From Thermococcus radiotolerans (GTDB taxonomy: Archaea > Methanobacteriota_B > Thermococci > Thermococcales > Thermococcaceae), in contig NZ_CP015106.1 of the NCBI RefSeq assembly GCF_002214565.1, positions 124,001-188,000 on the forward strand: a DNA stretch of 64,000 bases, given 5' to 3'. Below the pieces are notes generated by a model. That model made no database searches and was not told the DNA's origin. It was given only the letters and a program-made list of their open reading frames with translations. The position numbers and the translations under genes are program-made. Shown piece after piece: positions 1-7,571 of this stretch. How positions within the stretch are numbered: position 1 is the first letter of the stretch; every line of letters starts with the position of its first letter.

Positions 1-531
1 AGGGCGCTGATCGAGGCGGCGATAAGGGCACCTACCGCGAGTGGCCTGGAGAACTGGAAGTTCGTGGTCTTCAGGAGTGGAGACGCGAGGGAGAAGCTCT
101 ACAACCTCATAGCGGAGGGCATGATTCGATACTACCGCGCGGTGAACCTGGCGGAGGGGAAGATAGAGAAGCTCAGAAAGCGCATGTACGAGCAGGGTAT
201 GTACCGTGCACCTATCTACGTGGCGGTCTTCATCGACAGGCGCGTTCGATTCCTCCCGGGTGAGGAATTCGATGAGCCCGAGTTCATCTGGAGCGTCGAG
301 AGCGCGGCGATGGCGATTCAGAACCTCATGCTCAAGGCCGTCGAGCTCGGCCTCGGAACGGTTTACATCGGTGTTACGAATTTTCCGGGGATAGACGAGG
401 AGGTTCGGGAGCTTGCTGGCCTCGACGAGAACCACTACCTCGTTGGAGTCATCCCGGTTGGCTATCCCAAGGGGGAAGTTAAGCCTAGGAAGAGGAGAAA
501 GACCCTCGATGAGGTGCTGGTCTTCATCTAA
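1..531 (+). CDS. Nitroreductase family protein (5' end outside window)
   Basis: The reading frame is open from the first base, so the start lies upstream of the window. The visible part begins RALIEAAIRAPTASGLENW, which matches the FMN-phosphate-binding N-terminal segment of nitroreductase-fold proteins (basic residues, then P-T/S-x-x-N). The later stretch around bases 295-400 (SAAMAIQNLMLKAVELGLGT) is the helix and glycine-rich turn typical of the family. C-terminal VGVIPVGYPKGE is also characteristic. The family comprises FMN-dependent NAD(P)H oxidoreductases of varied substrates; the substrate here cannot be told. It ends on a basic tail (KPRKRRK). A GTG at 64 is an internal codon, not the likely start. 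Confidence 0.88.
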   Translation, partial: RALIEAAIRAPTASGLENWKFVVFRSGDAREKLYNLIAEGMIRYYRAVNLAEGKIEKLRKRMYEQGMYRAPIYVAVFIDRRVRFLPGEEFDEPEFIWSVESAAMAIQNLMLKAVELGLGTVYIGVTNFPGIDEEVRELAGLDENHYLVGVIPVGYPKGEVKPRKRRKTLDEVLVFI

Positions 532-572
532 ACGTTTTTATTCCCTCCCTCTCAACTCCAACTGGTGGAAGG

Positions 573-899
573 ATGATAGAGTTCGTGATATTGCTCGGCG
601 TCATCGGCGGCTGGATAATAGTGGCCTCGACGCTCTTCCTCATGCTGGCCCTGGGCAAGATGTGGGGCCTAGTCGGGGTTCTGCTCCTCGTCGTGGCGAT
701 TCAGATAAACCACTGGCTCAAGGGGAAGTACATGCACGCCATAGTCGATGCCACGCCGAGGGCCAAGGCCATAGCCGCGCACATATTCGAGATGAACGAG
801 CTCATCCTTCTCTCGTCCTACCTGATATCGGTGGTTCTCTACGTCGTCATCCAGAAGTACGTGGAGATAGTCATCAAGTTCCCGCACGCACTGGGGTGA
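573..899 (+). CDS. Small membrane protein, function unknown
   Basis: I do not recognise this 108-residue protein. It has an N-terminal hydrophobic segment (about residues 3-24), a second at 28-45, a charged middle (HWLKGKYMHAIVDATPRAKA) and a third near 75-95, so it is probably an integral membrane protein with three helices. The ATG follows a GGTGGAAGG ribosome-binding site, and an AT-rich TATA-like block (GTTTTTATT, near 534-542) lies about 35 bases upstream. It stops four bases before thiI and may be co-transcribed with it, but nothing in its sequence suggests a role in tRNA thiolation. Confidence 0.7.
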   Translation: MIEFVILLGVIGGWIIVASTLFLMLALGKMWGLVGVLLLVVAIQINHWLKGKYMHAIVDATPRAKAIAAHIFEMNELILLSSYLISVVLYVVIQKYVEIVIKFPHALG

Positions 900-903
900 G
901 AGC

Positions 904-2046
904 ATGAACGTCGTCATAGTCAGATACGGAGAGATAGGAACGAAATCCAGGCAGACGAGGAGATGGTTCGAGAGCATACTCATGAACAACATCCGCGAGG
1001 CCCTGGTGAGCGAGGGGATTGAGTTCAAAAAGGTCGAGGCGAAGCACGGAAGGATTCTCGTGAAGACGAATAAAGCTGGAGAGGCCGTTGACGTTCTCAG
1101 GCGGGTCTTCGGCATAGTGTCGCTCTCCCCGGCGATGGAAATCGACGCCGAGCTGGATAAGATCAACAGAACGGCTCTAAAGCTCTTCAGGAGGAAGAAG
1201 AGGGAGCTTGGCCTCGAGAAGCCGAAGTTCCGAGTCACAGCGAGACGTATAACCAAGGAGTTCCCGCTGAAGAGCCCAGAGGTTCAGGCTAAGGTCGGCG
1301 AGTACATCCTTGAGAACGAGGAGAGCGAGGTTGACCTCCACAACTACAACATCGAGGTCGGCGTCGAGCTGATGGAGGGCAAAGCCTACGTCTTCGTTGA
1401 CAAAATCTACGCCTGGGGCGGTCTTCCCATCGGCACCCAGGGCAAGGTGGTGGCACTGCTCAGCGGCGGCATAGATTCGCCGGTTGCCGCTTTCCTCATG
1501 ATGAAGCGCGGCGTTGAGGTCATTCCCGTCCACATATACATGGGCGAGAAAACCCTTGAGAAGGTGCGCAAGATATGGAACCAGCTCAAACGGTACGGCT
1601 ACGGCGGAAAAGGCGAGCTGATAGTCGTCAAGTCCAAAGAGCGTGAGATAATCCTTGAGAAGTTGCGCGAGATGAAGAAGGAGAAGTACACCTGCGTCTT
1701 CTGCAAGTACATGATGGTGAGGCACGCGGATAGGATAGCCCGGGAGTTCGGGGCGAAGGGTATCGTCATGGGTGATTCCCTCGGGCAGGTAGCTTCACAG
1801 ACCCTTGAGAACATGTACATAGTCAGCCAGGCGACGGACCTGCCGATATACCGTCCGCTTATAGGCCTTGATAAGGAGGAAATAGTTAGAATCGCCAAGG
1901 AGATAGGAACCTTCGAGCTCTCAACGTTGCCGGAGGATGAGATTCCGTTCATACCGAAGCATCCCGTTATAAGGGGCTCCTGGGAGGAGTTCAGGAAGCT
2001 CTATCGGGCGGTTTTTGGAGAGGAGCCCAGGAAAAGGCAGTGCTGA
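904..2046 (+). CDS. thiI: tRNA 4-thiouridine synthase ThiI (THUMP + PP-loop ATPase)
   Basis: The 380-residue protein has the N-terminal ferredoxin-like/THUMP RNA-binding region (about residues 1-165) and a PP-loop ATPase domain with SGGIDSP near 187. ThiI adenylates U8 of tRNA and replaces its oxygen with sulfur. There is no rhodanese domain, as usual for archaeal ThiI. A CxxC pair lies at C264/C267. In Methanococcus maripaludis ThiI three cysteines (265, 268, 348) are reported to bind an Fe-S cluster; here the position equivalent to 348 is Ile347, so the third ligand is missing, although a final Cys380 exists. A second, THUMP-less copy of the catalytic domain lies at 3659-4249 and keeps that cysteine. 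Confidence 0.95.
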   Translation: MNVVIVRYGEIGTKSRQTRRWFESILMNNIREALVSEGIEFKKVEAKHGRILVKTNKAGEAVDVLRRVFGIVSLSPAMEIDAELDKINRTALKLFRRKKRELGLEKPKFRVTARRITKEFPLKSPEVQAKVGEYILENEESEVDLHNYNIEVGVELMEGKAYVFVDKIYAWGGLPIGTQGKVVALLSGGIDSPVAAFLMMKRGVEVIPVHIYMGEKTLEKVRKIWNQLKRYGYGGKGELIVVKSKEREIILEKLREMKKEKYTCVFCKYMMVRHADRIAREFGAKGIVMGDSLGQVASQTLENMYIVSQATDLPIYRPLIGLDKEEIVRIAKEIGTFELSTLPEDEIPFIPKHPVIRGSWEEFRKLYRAVFGEEPRKRQC

Positions 2047-2055
2047 GGTGCTCCC

Positions 2056-2625
2056 ATGGACTTCTCCAAGATGTCCGCGTACATCAGCATTTCCCTTCCC
2101 ATCCTCTTCATCGTGGGGCTGCTTATCGTCCTGAGCCGGAATCCCTGGTTCTCCTTCACGGGAAACGCCCTGAGCGACATGGGCTCAGTACGGAACCCGG
2201 TGAACTACTACTTCAACGGCTTCCTTATGGTCTTCGCTGTCATCGGCTTCATAGCCGCCATTGGCGCTCTGAGAAACGGTCTGTCCTACCTAATGCCCCT
2301 CGCGATGGTTTTCCTGTTCCTCGTGGGAGTTTTTCCCGAGGAGTACGCGCCGCACGCCCCGGTGGCGGTTTCCTTCTACGTCCTCGCCCTCGTTGATATA
2401 ACGATCATCGGGCTGAAGCTCGGCAGGAATGGAATGTCGGCAGGCTACATCTGGAGCGTTCTGGCGGTTCTCGCCTTCGCCCTGATGCTCTATCTCGTTA
2501 AGGCGAGGGTTTTCAAGGGGCTCGCGATTCCGGAGCTGGTCGGTGCGGCCACGATACTGGCGTGGTTCGTCTACATCGGCCTGCTCCAGCTGGAGGTTCG
2601 TAGGAATTCCTACAGAAACCTTTAA
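2056..2625 (+). CDS. DUF998-like multi-pass membrane protein
   Basis: This 189-residue protein is mostly hydrophobic with about six transmembrane segments. The segment NPWFSFTGNALSDMGSVRNPVNYYFNGFLM resembles the signature N-terminal region of DUF998 proteins (A-L-S-D-x-G loop between the first two helices); only part of it is quoted as evidence, the family call rests on overall resemblance. Function unknown. The ATG sits ten bases after the thiI stop and follows GAGGTGC, so the two genes are probably one transcript. Confidence 0.72.
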   Translation: MDFSKMSAYISISLPILFIVGLLIVLSRNPWFSFTGNALSDMGSVRNPVNYYFNGFLMVFAVIGFIAAIGALRNGLSYLMPLAMVFLFLVGVFPEEYAPHAPVAVSFYVLALVDITIIGLKLGRNGMSAGYIWSVLAVLAFALMLYLVKARVFKGLAIPELVGAATILAWFVYIGLLQLEVRRNSYRNL

Positions 2626-2655
2626 ATATCATGATGCTGTAGGAATGGCTACACG

Positions 2656-3000
2656 GTGAAGGACGTGCCCGTGAACCTTGATGACCTGAAGGAGAACATC
2701 CGGGAGTACATAGAAACTGGAGAAGACGCTTTCAAGAAGGGTAGGTATAACTCCGCGTCAATACTGTATTTCAAGGCTCTCGTTGGAATATGTGACTACG
2801 TCATCAAGCGGGATCTGAACCTGGAACCCAAGAATCACAGTGAGCGATTTGCGATTTTGAGGCTTCACTACCGTGATCTGTACCGTATCGTCAGCAAGTT
2901 CTTTGATTTCTACAGGGATGCATACGAGAGGAGGCTCACGAGGGACGAGGTGGGGGCGTTGAGGAATGAGGTTCTCAAACTTACCGATAGAATTAAGTGA
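2656..3000 (+). CDS. HEPN-like helical protein, partner of the downstream nucleotidyltransferase
   Basis: The 114-residue, all-helical protein contains the pattern A-F-K-K-G-R-Y-N-S-A-x-x-L-Y-F-K-A-L, typical of HEPN domains (two-helix hairpins found in RNase toxins and in nucleotidyltransferase partners). A possible R-x6-H motif occurs in RFAILRLH, close to but not clearly the catalytic R-x4-6-H of active HEPN RNases. It starts with GTG; a strong TATA-like block (CTTTAAATATC, about 2617-2628) lies close upstream, so the message has almost no leader. Its 3' end overlaps the nucleotidyltransferase gene by 35 bases, so the two are made together. It may be an MNT/HEPN toxin-antitoxin-type pair; the assignment of toxin is not proven. 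Confidence 0.66.
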   Translation: MKDVPVNLDDLKENIREYIETGEDAFKKGRYNSASILYFKALVGICDYVIKRDLNLEPKNHSERFAILRLHYRDLYRIVSKFFDFYRDAYERRLTRDEVGALRNEVLKLTDRIK

Positions 3001-3616
3001 ACTGGAGCAGGCCGCGGAGGAATTTAGTAAGGAGCACGGAAGGGTCTTTGACGTGGTTCTCTACGGCTCTGTGACTCAGGGGAAAGAAGCCCCAAACGAT
3101 TTCGACTTCATGGTACTTCTCACCGGGGCAGATGAGTCGGAGAGGTTTGAGCTTGCCTTCGAGTTCAGGGAGATGCTGATTGACATGGGGTTCCCGCATG
3201 AAAGACTGGACGTTAAGGCGATGAACCTCGAGCAAATGTGGGACCCAAACTACCTCGCCGTTCCAGGGCTGGTTATCACCGGCTATTCACTTATCAGGAG
3301 GCGTCCCCTTCATGAGCTGATGAACGGGGAGGGATATGCGCTGTTCATTCTCGATGTCAGGGGGATGACAAAAAACGAGAAGAACAAGTTCAGCTTCGCA
3401 CTCCGGGGCAGGGACGGGAAAACCGGAGTGTTGAGAGACCTGGAGGGACGCTACCTTGCCCCATGGGTCGTTCTTCTTCCCGTGGAGGCCACTTACAGGT
3501 TCAAGGAGTTTCTAAAAATGTGGAAGGTGCCTTATGAACTCTATCTGATGTTCGGAACTCTCTACGAGTCAAAAGACTGGAGGATTGAGGAGGGCATCGT
3601 GAGGCCTCAACCTTAA
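2966..3616 (+). CDS. Nucleotidyltransferase-domain protein (MNT-like) with C-terminal extension
   Basis: The 216-residue protein has a polymerase-beta-type nucleotidyltransferase core: Gly34-Ser35, then Asp45-x-Asp47 (NDFDF) and a third carboxylate at Asp82 (RLDVKAM), the metal-binding set of the superfamily. The remaining 120 residues form an extension (ALRGRDGKTGVLRDLEGRYL) that minimal MNT antitoxins lack. Family members transfer NMP groups to proteins, RNA or antibiotics; MNT antitoxins AMPylate or bind HEPN toxins. The start codon lies inside the HEPN-like gene, indicating translational coupling. The pair sits between thiI and its short paralogue, but a functional link to thiolation is only positional. 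Confidence 0.72.
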   Translation: MRFSNLPIELSELEQAAEEFSKEHGRVFDVVLYGSVTQGKEAPNDFDFMVLLTGADESERFELAFEFREMLIDMGFPHERLDVKAMNLEQMWDPNYLAVPGLVITGYSLIRRRPLHELMNGEGYALFILDVRGMTKNEKNKFSFALRGRDGKTGVLRDLEGRYLAPWVVLLPVEATYRFKEFLKMWKVPYELYLMFGTLYESKDWRIEEGIVRPQP

Positions 3617-3658
3617 GTTGAGGAAAGCTTCATATATTCTCCCCCGCTTTCCTCAATC

Positions 3659-4249
3659 ATGAAGGCAGTGGCGCTCCTAAGCTCGGGCATTGACTCGCCG
3701 GTGGCAATCTACCTCATGCTTAGAAAGGGCTTTGAGGTAACTCCGGTTCACTTCAGGCAGAGCGGCACGAAGGAGTCCAAGGTTTTTGAGCTCTGCGAGG
3801 TTCTCGGAAGGTACGGAAGGCTGAACGAGCCGGTTATAGTGGATTCTTACGAGGAACAGGCGCCGGTTTTCTCGAGGCTGGCCGAGATTGGAAAGGGGAA
3901 GTGGACGTGCCTTTTCTGCAAGTGGACGATGCTGAGGAAGGCCTGTCGGATAGGGCATCGGATTGGGGCAAAGGCGATAATCACCGGCGACAGCCTCGGC
4001 CAGGTGGCAAGCCAGACCCTCGACAACCTGCTCATCATAAGCACCGCGAGCGACCTTCCGATTCTGCGGCCGCTCATAGGCCTTGACAAGGAGGAGATAG
4101 TCAGGATCGCAAAGGAGATAGGGACGTTCGAGATAAGCATCGAGCAGGAGGAGCCGTGCCCCTTCGTGCCGAGGTATCCCGTTGTTAGGGGCTCCCTCGG
4201 TGAGTTCGAGAGGATAAAGGAGAGGCTCGTGAGGGAAGGGGTGCTTTAA
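3659..4249 (+). CDS. Stand-alone ThiI-like PP-loop protein (no THUMP domain)
   Basis: The 196-residue protein aligns end to end with the C-terminal catalytic half of ThiI at 904-2046: LLSSGIDSPVA (residues 6-16) is the PP-loop, and GDSLGQVASQTLDN and RPLIGLDKEEIVRIAKEIGTFE are nearly identical in both. It lacks the THUMP domain, so it would need another way to bind RNA or acts on another substrate. It has C84-x2-C87 and C167, with an 80-residue interval identical to the reported Fe-S ligands 268 and 348 of methanococcal ThiI. A TATA-like TCATATATTC lies about 25-30 bases before the ATG, so it is probably read from its own near-leaderless promoter. Possible roles are sulfur transfer to another tRNA site or to a cofactor. 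Confidence 0.85.
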   Translation: MKAVALLSSGIDSPVAIYLMLRKGFEVTPVHFRQSGTKESKVFELCEVLGRYGRLNEPVIVDSYEEQAPVFSRLAEIGKGKWTCLFCKWTMLRKACRIGHRIGAKAIITGDSLGQVASQTLDNLLIISTASDLPILRPLIGLDKEEIVRIAKEIGTFEISIEQEEPCPFVPRYPVVRGSLGEFERIKERLVREGVL

Positions 4250-4291
4250 ACATCCCGTTCAGTTCATGAGGGCATATCGAAACGTCACTGG

Positions 4292-5053
4292 TCACCACAG
4301 GCTGATTATCTTGTAGGCCTTCACCCCTTTGGTAGTCTGAACGTAAACGATGTCCCCTTCAAGTTTCACATTTACCGGTCGTTCCCACTCCTCGAATTCT
4401 TTGCAGGCGATTTTGATCAATCCACCCGAAGTAAAAACACAAACCCCATTCCTCTCATTTCCAATCTCATCGTGAAGATAGTACGCAACAGCCACGTATT
4501 TTTCGTTAATGTCAAGCGGCAATCTAACCCCAAGTGGATGGCCTTCAATATTGGCAACTTCTTTTCTCTTTACATCATCTCCACTTATGAGGTACAAAAA
4601 TGCCTTCGTCTCTCCGGAGAAGGTTCCAACACTGTAATACCCTAGAGTGACGTATATCCTGTTATCGACGATCTGAAAGTGCCTCCACCATTTAAGGCTC
4701 AGATTGTAATCAAACAATGCCGCATTAATCCCCACTGCAGGGTCGCCAAGGTAATACGAATAAACAAAGATTCCTTCGGGAATACAAATATGCTTCCCCG
4801 AGACCCCTTCAAGGGTTATGTTCGCTCTCCCGCTTTCCTCATGGGCGAGTGTGAAATTAACAAAGTGATCTAGCTGGTATTGGTAGTATTCTGCTTTCAC
4901 TTGAAGGTCTGGTGGACATGGAAAGAAATCTGAGGTGCCAAGGTCATTGGGGTTTATATCCGCCGGATCTATCTTAATGAGAACTCCCTTTGGGAGGATT
5001 AAGACGACCGCCAGTACGACCAAGGTTACAATGAGCACCTTTTTGGGTACCAT
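4292..5053 (-). CDS. Membrane-anchored extracytoplasmic protein, unknown
   Basis: I do not recognise this 253-residue protein. Residues 5-27 (VLIVTLVVLAVVLILPKGVLI) form one hydrophobic helix without a lipobox or a clear cleavage site, so the rest is probably displayed outside the membrane on an uncleaved anchor. The remainder is rich in beta-type sequence, N-glycosylation sequons (NFT, NIT, NLS) and single hydrophobic strands ending in YVQTTKGVKAYKI, which suggests a beta-propeller-like or beta-sandwich domain. GGAGGA precedes the ATG. The gene is visibly richer in A+T than its neighbours and faces them in opposite orientation, so it may be a lineage-specific acquisition. Confidence 0.66.
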   Translation of the reverse strand: MVPKKVLIVTLVVLAVVLILPKGVLIKIDPADINPNDLGTSDFFPCPPDLQVKAEYYQYQLDHFVNFTLAHEESGRANITLEGVSGKHICIPEGIFVYSYYLGDPAVGINAALFDYNLSLKWWRHFQIVDNRIYVTLGYYSVGTFSGETKAFLYLISGDDVKRKEVANIEGHPLGVRLPLDINEKYVAVAYYLHDEIGNERNGVCVFTSGGLIKIACKEFEEWERPVNVKLEGDIVYVQTTKGVKAYKIISLW

Positions 5054-5223
5054 TATGTTTGTCCTCCACGGTTTTCTGGGGAATATTTATTCCAATGTCG
5101 TATATGAAAATTTCGCTCTCGAGTTATTAAAGCCACTACCGTAGATTACCCAATTTTGTCCACAACTGTTCGTTTTAGGAAAGTTCTTAAGGCTCCCTCC
5201 TCACCCGTTTCCGGTGATGGCAA

Positions 5224-5745
5224 ATGAACGTGTTTAAGGGCACCCTCGAACTGTTCGAGAAGTACAAGCCGACCCCCTGGTCAAACTCTCAGCAGAGAGG
5301 GGGGATGTCTTTTGCCAAGTTAGAGTTCTTTAACCCGTTCAGCAGGAGCATAAAGGAGGGGGCCGTTTTTAACATGCTTACGAAGGCCCTGGAGCGCGGG
5401 GACATCAACGGCACCGCTCTTTTCGAGGCCACATCCGGCAACGTCGGAATCGCCATGGCGGCGCTGGGCAACGTTTTCGGGGTGAAGTTCAAGGCATATC
5501 TGCCGAGACCAACGCCCAGAGCGACGCAGGTTCTCCTGAAGGTTCTGGGCGCGGAAGAGGCCATCGAAGGGGCAATCCGCGTTGCCAGGAGCGGCGGTCT
5601 TCTCGTAGGTCTCAGCTCCGGTGCCGTTTTCAGGGCCTATGAGAAGATCGCCGGAGAACTCGGCGAGAAAACCTACGTCCTCATCTTCCCGGACGATGGG
5701 TTTAAATACGTGGAGGTCTTTGAAAACCATTTGGGGATGACATGA
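5224..5745 (+). CDS. Cysteine-synthase-like PLP enzyme with a large internal deletion
   Basis: The 173-residue protein carries both ends of a fold-type II PLP enzyme of the cysteine synthase family but not the middle. N-terminal landmarks are FNPFSRSIKEGAVF (PLP lysine in SIK) and FEATSGNVGIAMAAL (substrate-binding Ser/Asn loop); the C-terminal ones are GLLVGLSSGAVFRAY and VLIFPDDGFKY. Relatives are about 290-310 residues long; here LLKVLGAE runs straight into EAIEGAIRVA, skipping roughly 120-130 residues that normally include the glycine-rich phosphate-binding loop. The stretch SNSQQRGGMS near residue 21 also looks unlike the family. The frame is intact, but without the phosphate loop it is unlikely to be a working PLP enzyme; it is a probable decaying gene. 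Confidence 0.75.
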   Translation: MNVFKGTLELFEKYKPTPWSNSQQRGGMSFAKLEFFNPFSRSIKEGAVFNMLTKALERGDINGTALFEATSGNVGIAMAALGNVFGVKFKAYLPRPTPRATQVLLKVLGAEEAIEGAIRVARSGGLLVGLSSGAVFRAYEKIAGELGEKTYVLIFPDDGFKYVEVFENHLGMT

Positions 5746-6086
5746 AGCGTCTGAGGGTTGCCTCGTCTCTCCTTTTTCTCAGCGGTTTTCTGCTCCTCTA
5801 CTACGCCTACTACCTAGCCTCACCGATCTACCTTACCTTCGCGATATTCAACATGGGGCTCGGATACGGCGTGGGGATTGAAAACAAGACCGCAATCAAG
5901 GTAGCCCTCGTATACGCCGGCGTGACGTTCTTTTTCTCCCTGCTGTTCCTGATAGCCGGCAACCCCATGGCCCTGGTTGAGGTGGCGATAAGCTTCTTCA
6001 TAATCCACGATATCCTGAGCTACATCAAGGTGGTGGTGCAGGAAGAGGAGGCCGAAGAGGGCCCGGAGACAGGTACTGAGGAGTGA
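5742..6086 (+). CDS. Small membrane protein, unknown
   Basis: This 114-residue protein has three or four hydrophobic segments (about residues 8-29, 31-45, 50-70, 75-95) and an acidic C-terminal tail (EEEAEEGPETGTEE). I cannot assign a family. The ATG overlaps the stop of the preceding PLP-enzyme remnant (ATGA), so it is translationally coupled to it. Downstream, after about 95 bases, begin the DUF257 genes in the same direction. Confidence 0.68.
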   Translation: MKRLRVASSLLFLSGFLLLYYAYYLASPIYLTFAIFNMGLGYGVGIENKTAIKVALVYAGVTFFFSLLFLIAGNPMALVEVAISFFIIHDILSYIKVVVQEEEAEEGPETGTEE

Positions 6087-6182
6087 ATGGGTCGTCTCTC
6101 GAACCGGTTTTGCGGTTCTTGGTGCGGTTTGCGGAACCGTTTTAAGAGTTCGATAAAAAACTTTATACTGGGGGTGGACACC

Positions 6183-6881
6183 ATGGGAGAGAATCTTGAG
6201 AAAACCGTTTTTGGGTACGCCGAGACCATCAGACCCGGTGAACTGGTTCTCGTGGAGTACACATCCAAGGAACCAGTTTACCTGCTTCTCTACGAGGTTC
6301 TCAAATACGCGAGACACAATGGCCTTCCCTACGTAATAGTTGACGTGCTCGACGGGTTGCACGTCGTGAGGGCCCAGTTCAGGTTCGCGGGCCTCGATAC
6401 GTCCCCAATCGATGGCGCTCCAGTGATAAAGATCGGCGGAAGGCTGGACACAGGCAGGGTCCTGGCAAAGATTGACGAGGTTACGGAGCTCCCGATACTG
6501 AAGAGGCGCTTCATGGAGCTCCTTGAGAGCATCGGTGAGGAGATGGGCAGGGAGTCTTTAATCAGGATTGTGATCGGGGCCACGGAGCTTCTCCAGCAGC
6601 TGGAGAGCGACCCGATGAGGCGCGAGGAATTCTTTGCCAGCATAATAAGGCCGATGGTTGGAAACCCCAGAAGTAGAGGCCTCGTCTTCATCAACAGGAA
6701 GCGCGTGGAAGGGCCGTGCATTAAGGAGGTGGAGGAGATTTCCACCCGTGTCCTAAGAACCCGGGTCGAGGACGGACGGTTCGTGGTGGAGGTCGTCAAG
6801 TCGATTTACTTCGATGAATACGGTACCGAAGTGGCGTTTGAGCCAGGCACCATGGGAGGCGGCCAGAATGACGGCGAATAA
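6183..6881 (+). CDS. DUF257 family protein, copy 1
   Basis: The 232-residue protein matches the DUF257 family, a group I know mainly from Thermococcales. Characteristic is the opening RPGELVLVEYTSKEPVYLLLYEVLKYARHNGLPYVIVDVLD (first 20 residues quoted elsewhere as G-E-L-V-L-V-E-Y) followed by DGLHVVRAQFRFAGLD. The alternation of strands and helices resembles a RecA-like fold, but no Walker A motif is present. Function unknown. I chose the ATG at 6183 because it follows GGGGGTGG and matches the start of copy 2; an in-frame ATG at 6087 would add 32 unrelated residues. The next gene is a paralogue overlapping it by 14 bases. Confidence 0.78.
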   Translation: MGENLEKTVFGYAETIRPGELVLVEYTSKEPVYLLLYEVLKYARHNGLPYVIVDVLDGLHVVRAQFRFAGLDTSPIDGAPVIKIGGRLDTGRVLAKIDEVTELPILKRRFMELLESIGEEMGRESLIRIVIGATELLQQLESDPMRREEFFASIIRPMVGNPRSRGLVFINRKRVEGPCIKEVEEISTRVLRTRVEDGRFVVEVVKSIYFDEYGTEVAFEPGTMGGGQNDGE

Positions 6882-7554
6882 AGCCGTGGAAGAGGCCATT
6901 GAGAGCATCGGACTCCTTCAGCCGGGAGAGGTTGTGGTGGTGGAGTACGATTCCCTCGCCCCGGTTCATCTCGCGGCGTCCATAGCCCTCCTCGACCTCA
7001 GCGGGGAGAGGCATATTATAGTCAACGATATCTTCGACCAGCTCCACGTTATACGAGCCCATCTTTCGATAATAGGCGTTGACACTGGGTGGATGGACGA
7101 GATACCCGTGATTAAATTCGGGGGCGTTCTCCATACGGGCAACGTGATCAAAAGGATAAGCGTGCTCAAGGCAGCCTCGATATGGCACAGGGAGTACCTG
7201 GAAGCCCTCGAAGCCTCCCGCGGGCTGAAGTTCGTGGTGACGCTGGGACTCGAGAAGCTCATAACGGTTAAGACAGACATTCCCTCCGCCTCCATGTGCC
7301 GCATGTGCATGGCATCATCCATGGGCTCGGAGGACGTGATTATGATGGCGTTCGTCAACAGGGAGATGCTCCCCGAAAGTGCCCTAGAGGACATAAGAGA
7401 GCTGGCCAGCAGGGTTTTCGAGCTCAGCTTCAGGGACGGCAGGCTCGTGCTCCGCGTGGTTAAGTCGCCCGCCCTTGAGCGCTACGGCTCCGAGTTCTCG
7501 GTCAGCGCCAGTGAACTCGTGGAGTACCTCAAGGGGAGGAGTGGCGGTAAATAG
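6868..7554 (+). CDS. DUF257 family protein, copy 2
   Basis: This 228-residue protein is a diverged paralogue of the preceding gene: LLQPGEVVVVEYDSLAPVHL aligns with RPGELVLVEYTSKEPVYL, FDQLHVIRAHLSIIGVD with LDGLHVVRAQFRFAGLD, and VIKFGGVLHTGNVIKRI with VIKIGGRLDTGRVLAKI. It differs by a short cysteine pair in SMCRMCMASS (about residues 150-159), absent in copy 1, which might bind metal or form a disulfide. The ATG at 6868 lies within the end of copy 1, after GGGAGGCGG, so expression is coupled. The two may form a heteromer; function unknown. Confidence 0.78.
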   Translation: MTANKAVEEAIESIGLLQPGEVVVVEYDSLAPVHLAASIALLDLSGERHIIVNDIFDQLHVIRAHLSIIGVDTGWMDEIPVIKFGGVLHTGNVIKRISVLKAASIWHREYLEALEASRGLKFVVTLGLEKLITVKTDIPSASMCRMCMASSMGSEDVIMMAFVNREMLPESALEDIRELASRVFELSFRDGRLVLRVVKSPALERYGSEFSVSASELVEYLKGRSGGK

Positions 7555-7571
7555 TATCTCAGCTAACGGGG

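Noticed and set aside
6087-6182. Longer N-terminus for DUF257 copy 1
   Set aside because: The added residues do not match copy 2 and run through the region with TATA-like sequence; ATG 6183 has a ribosome-binding site.
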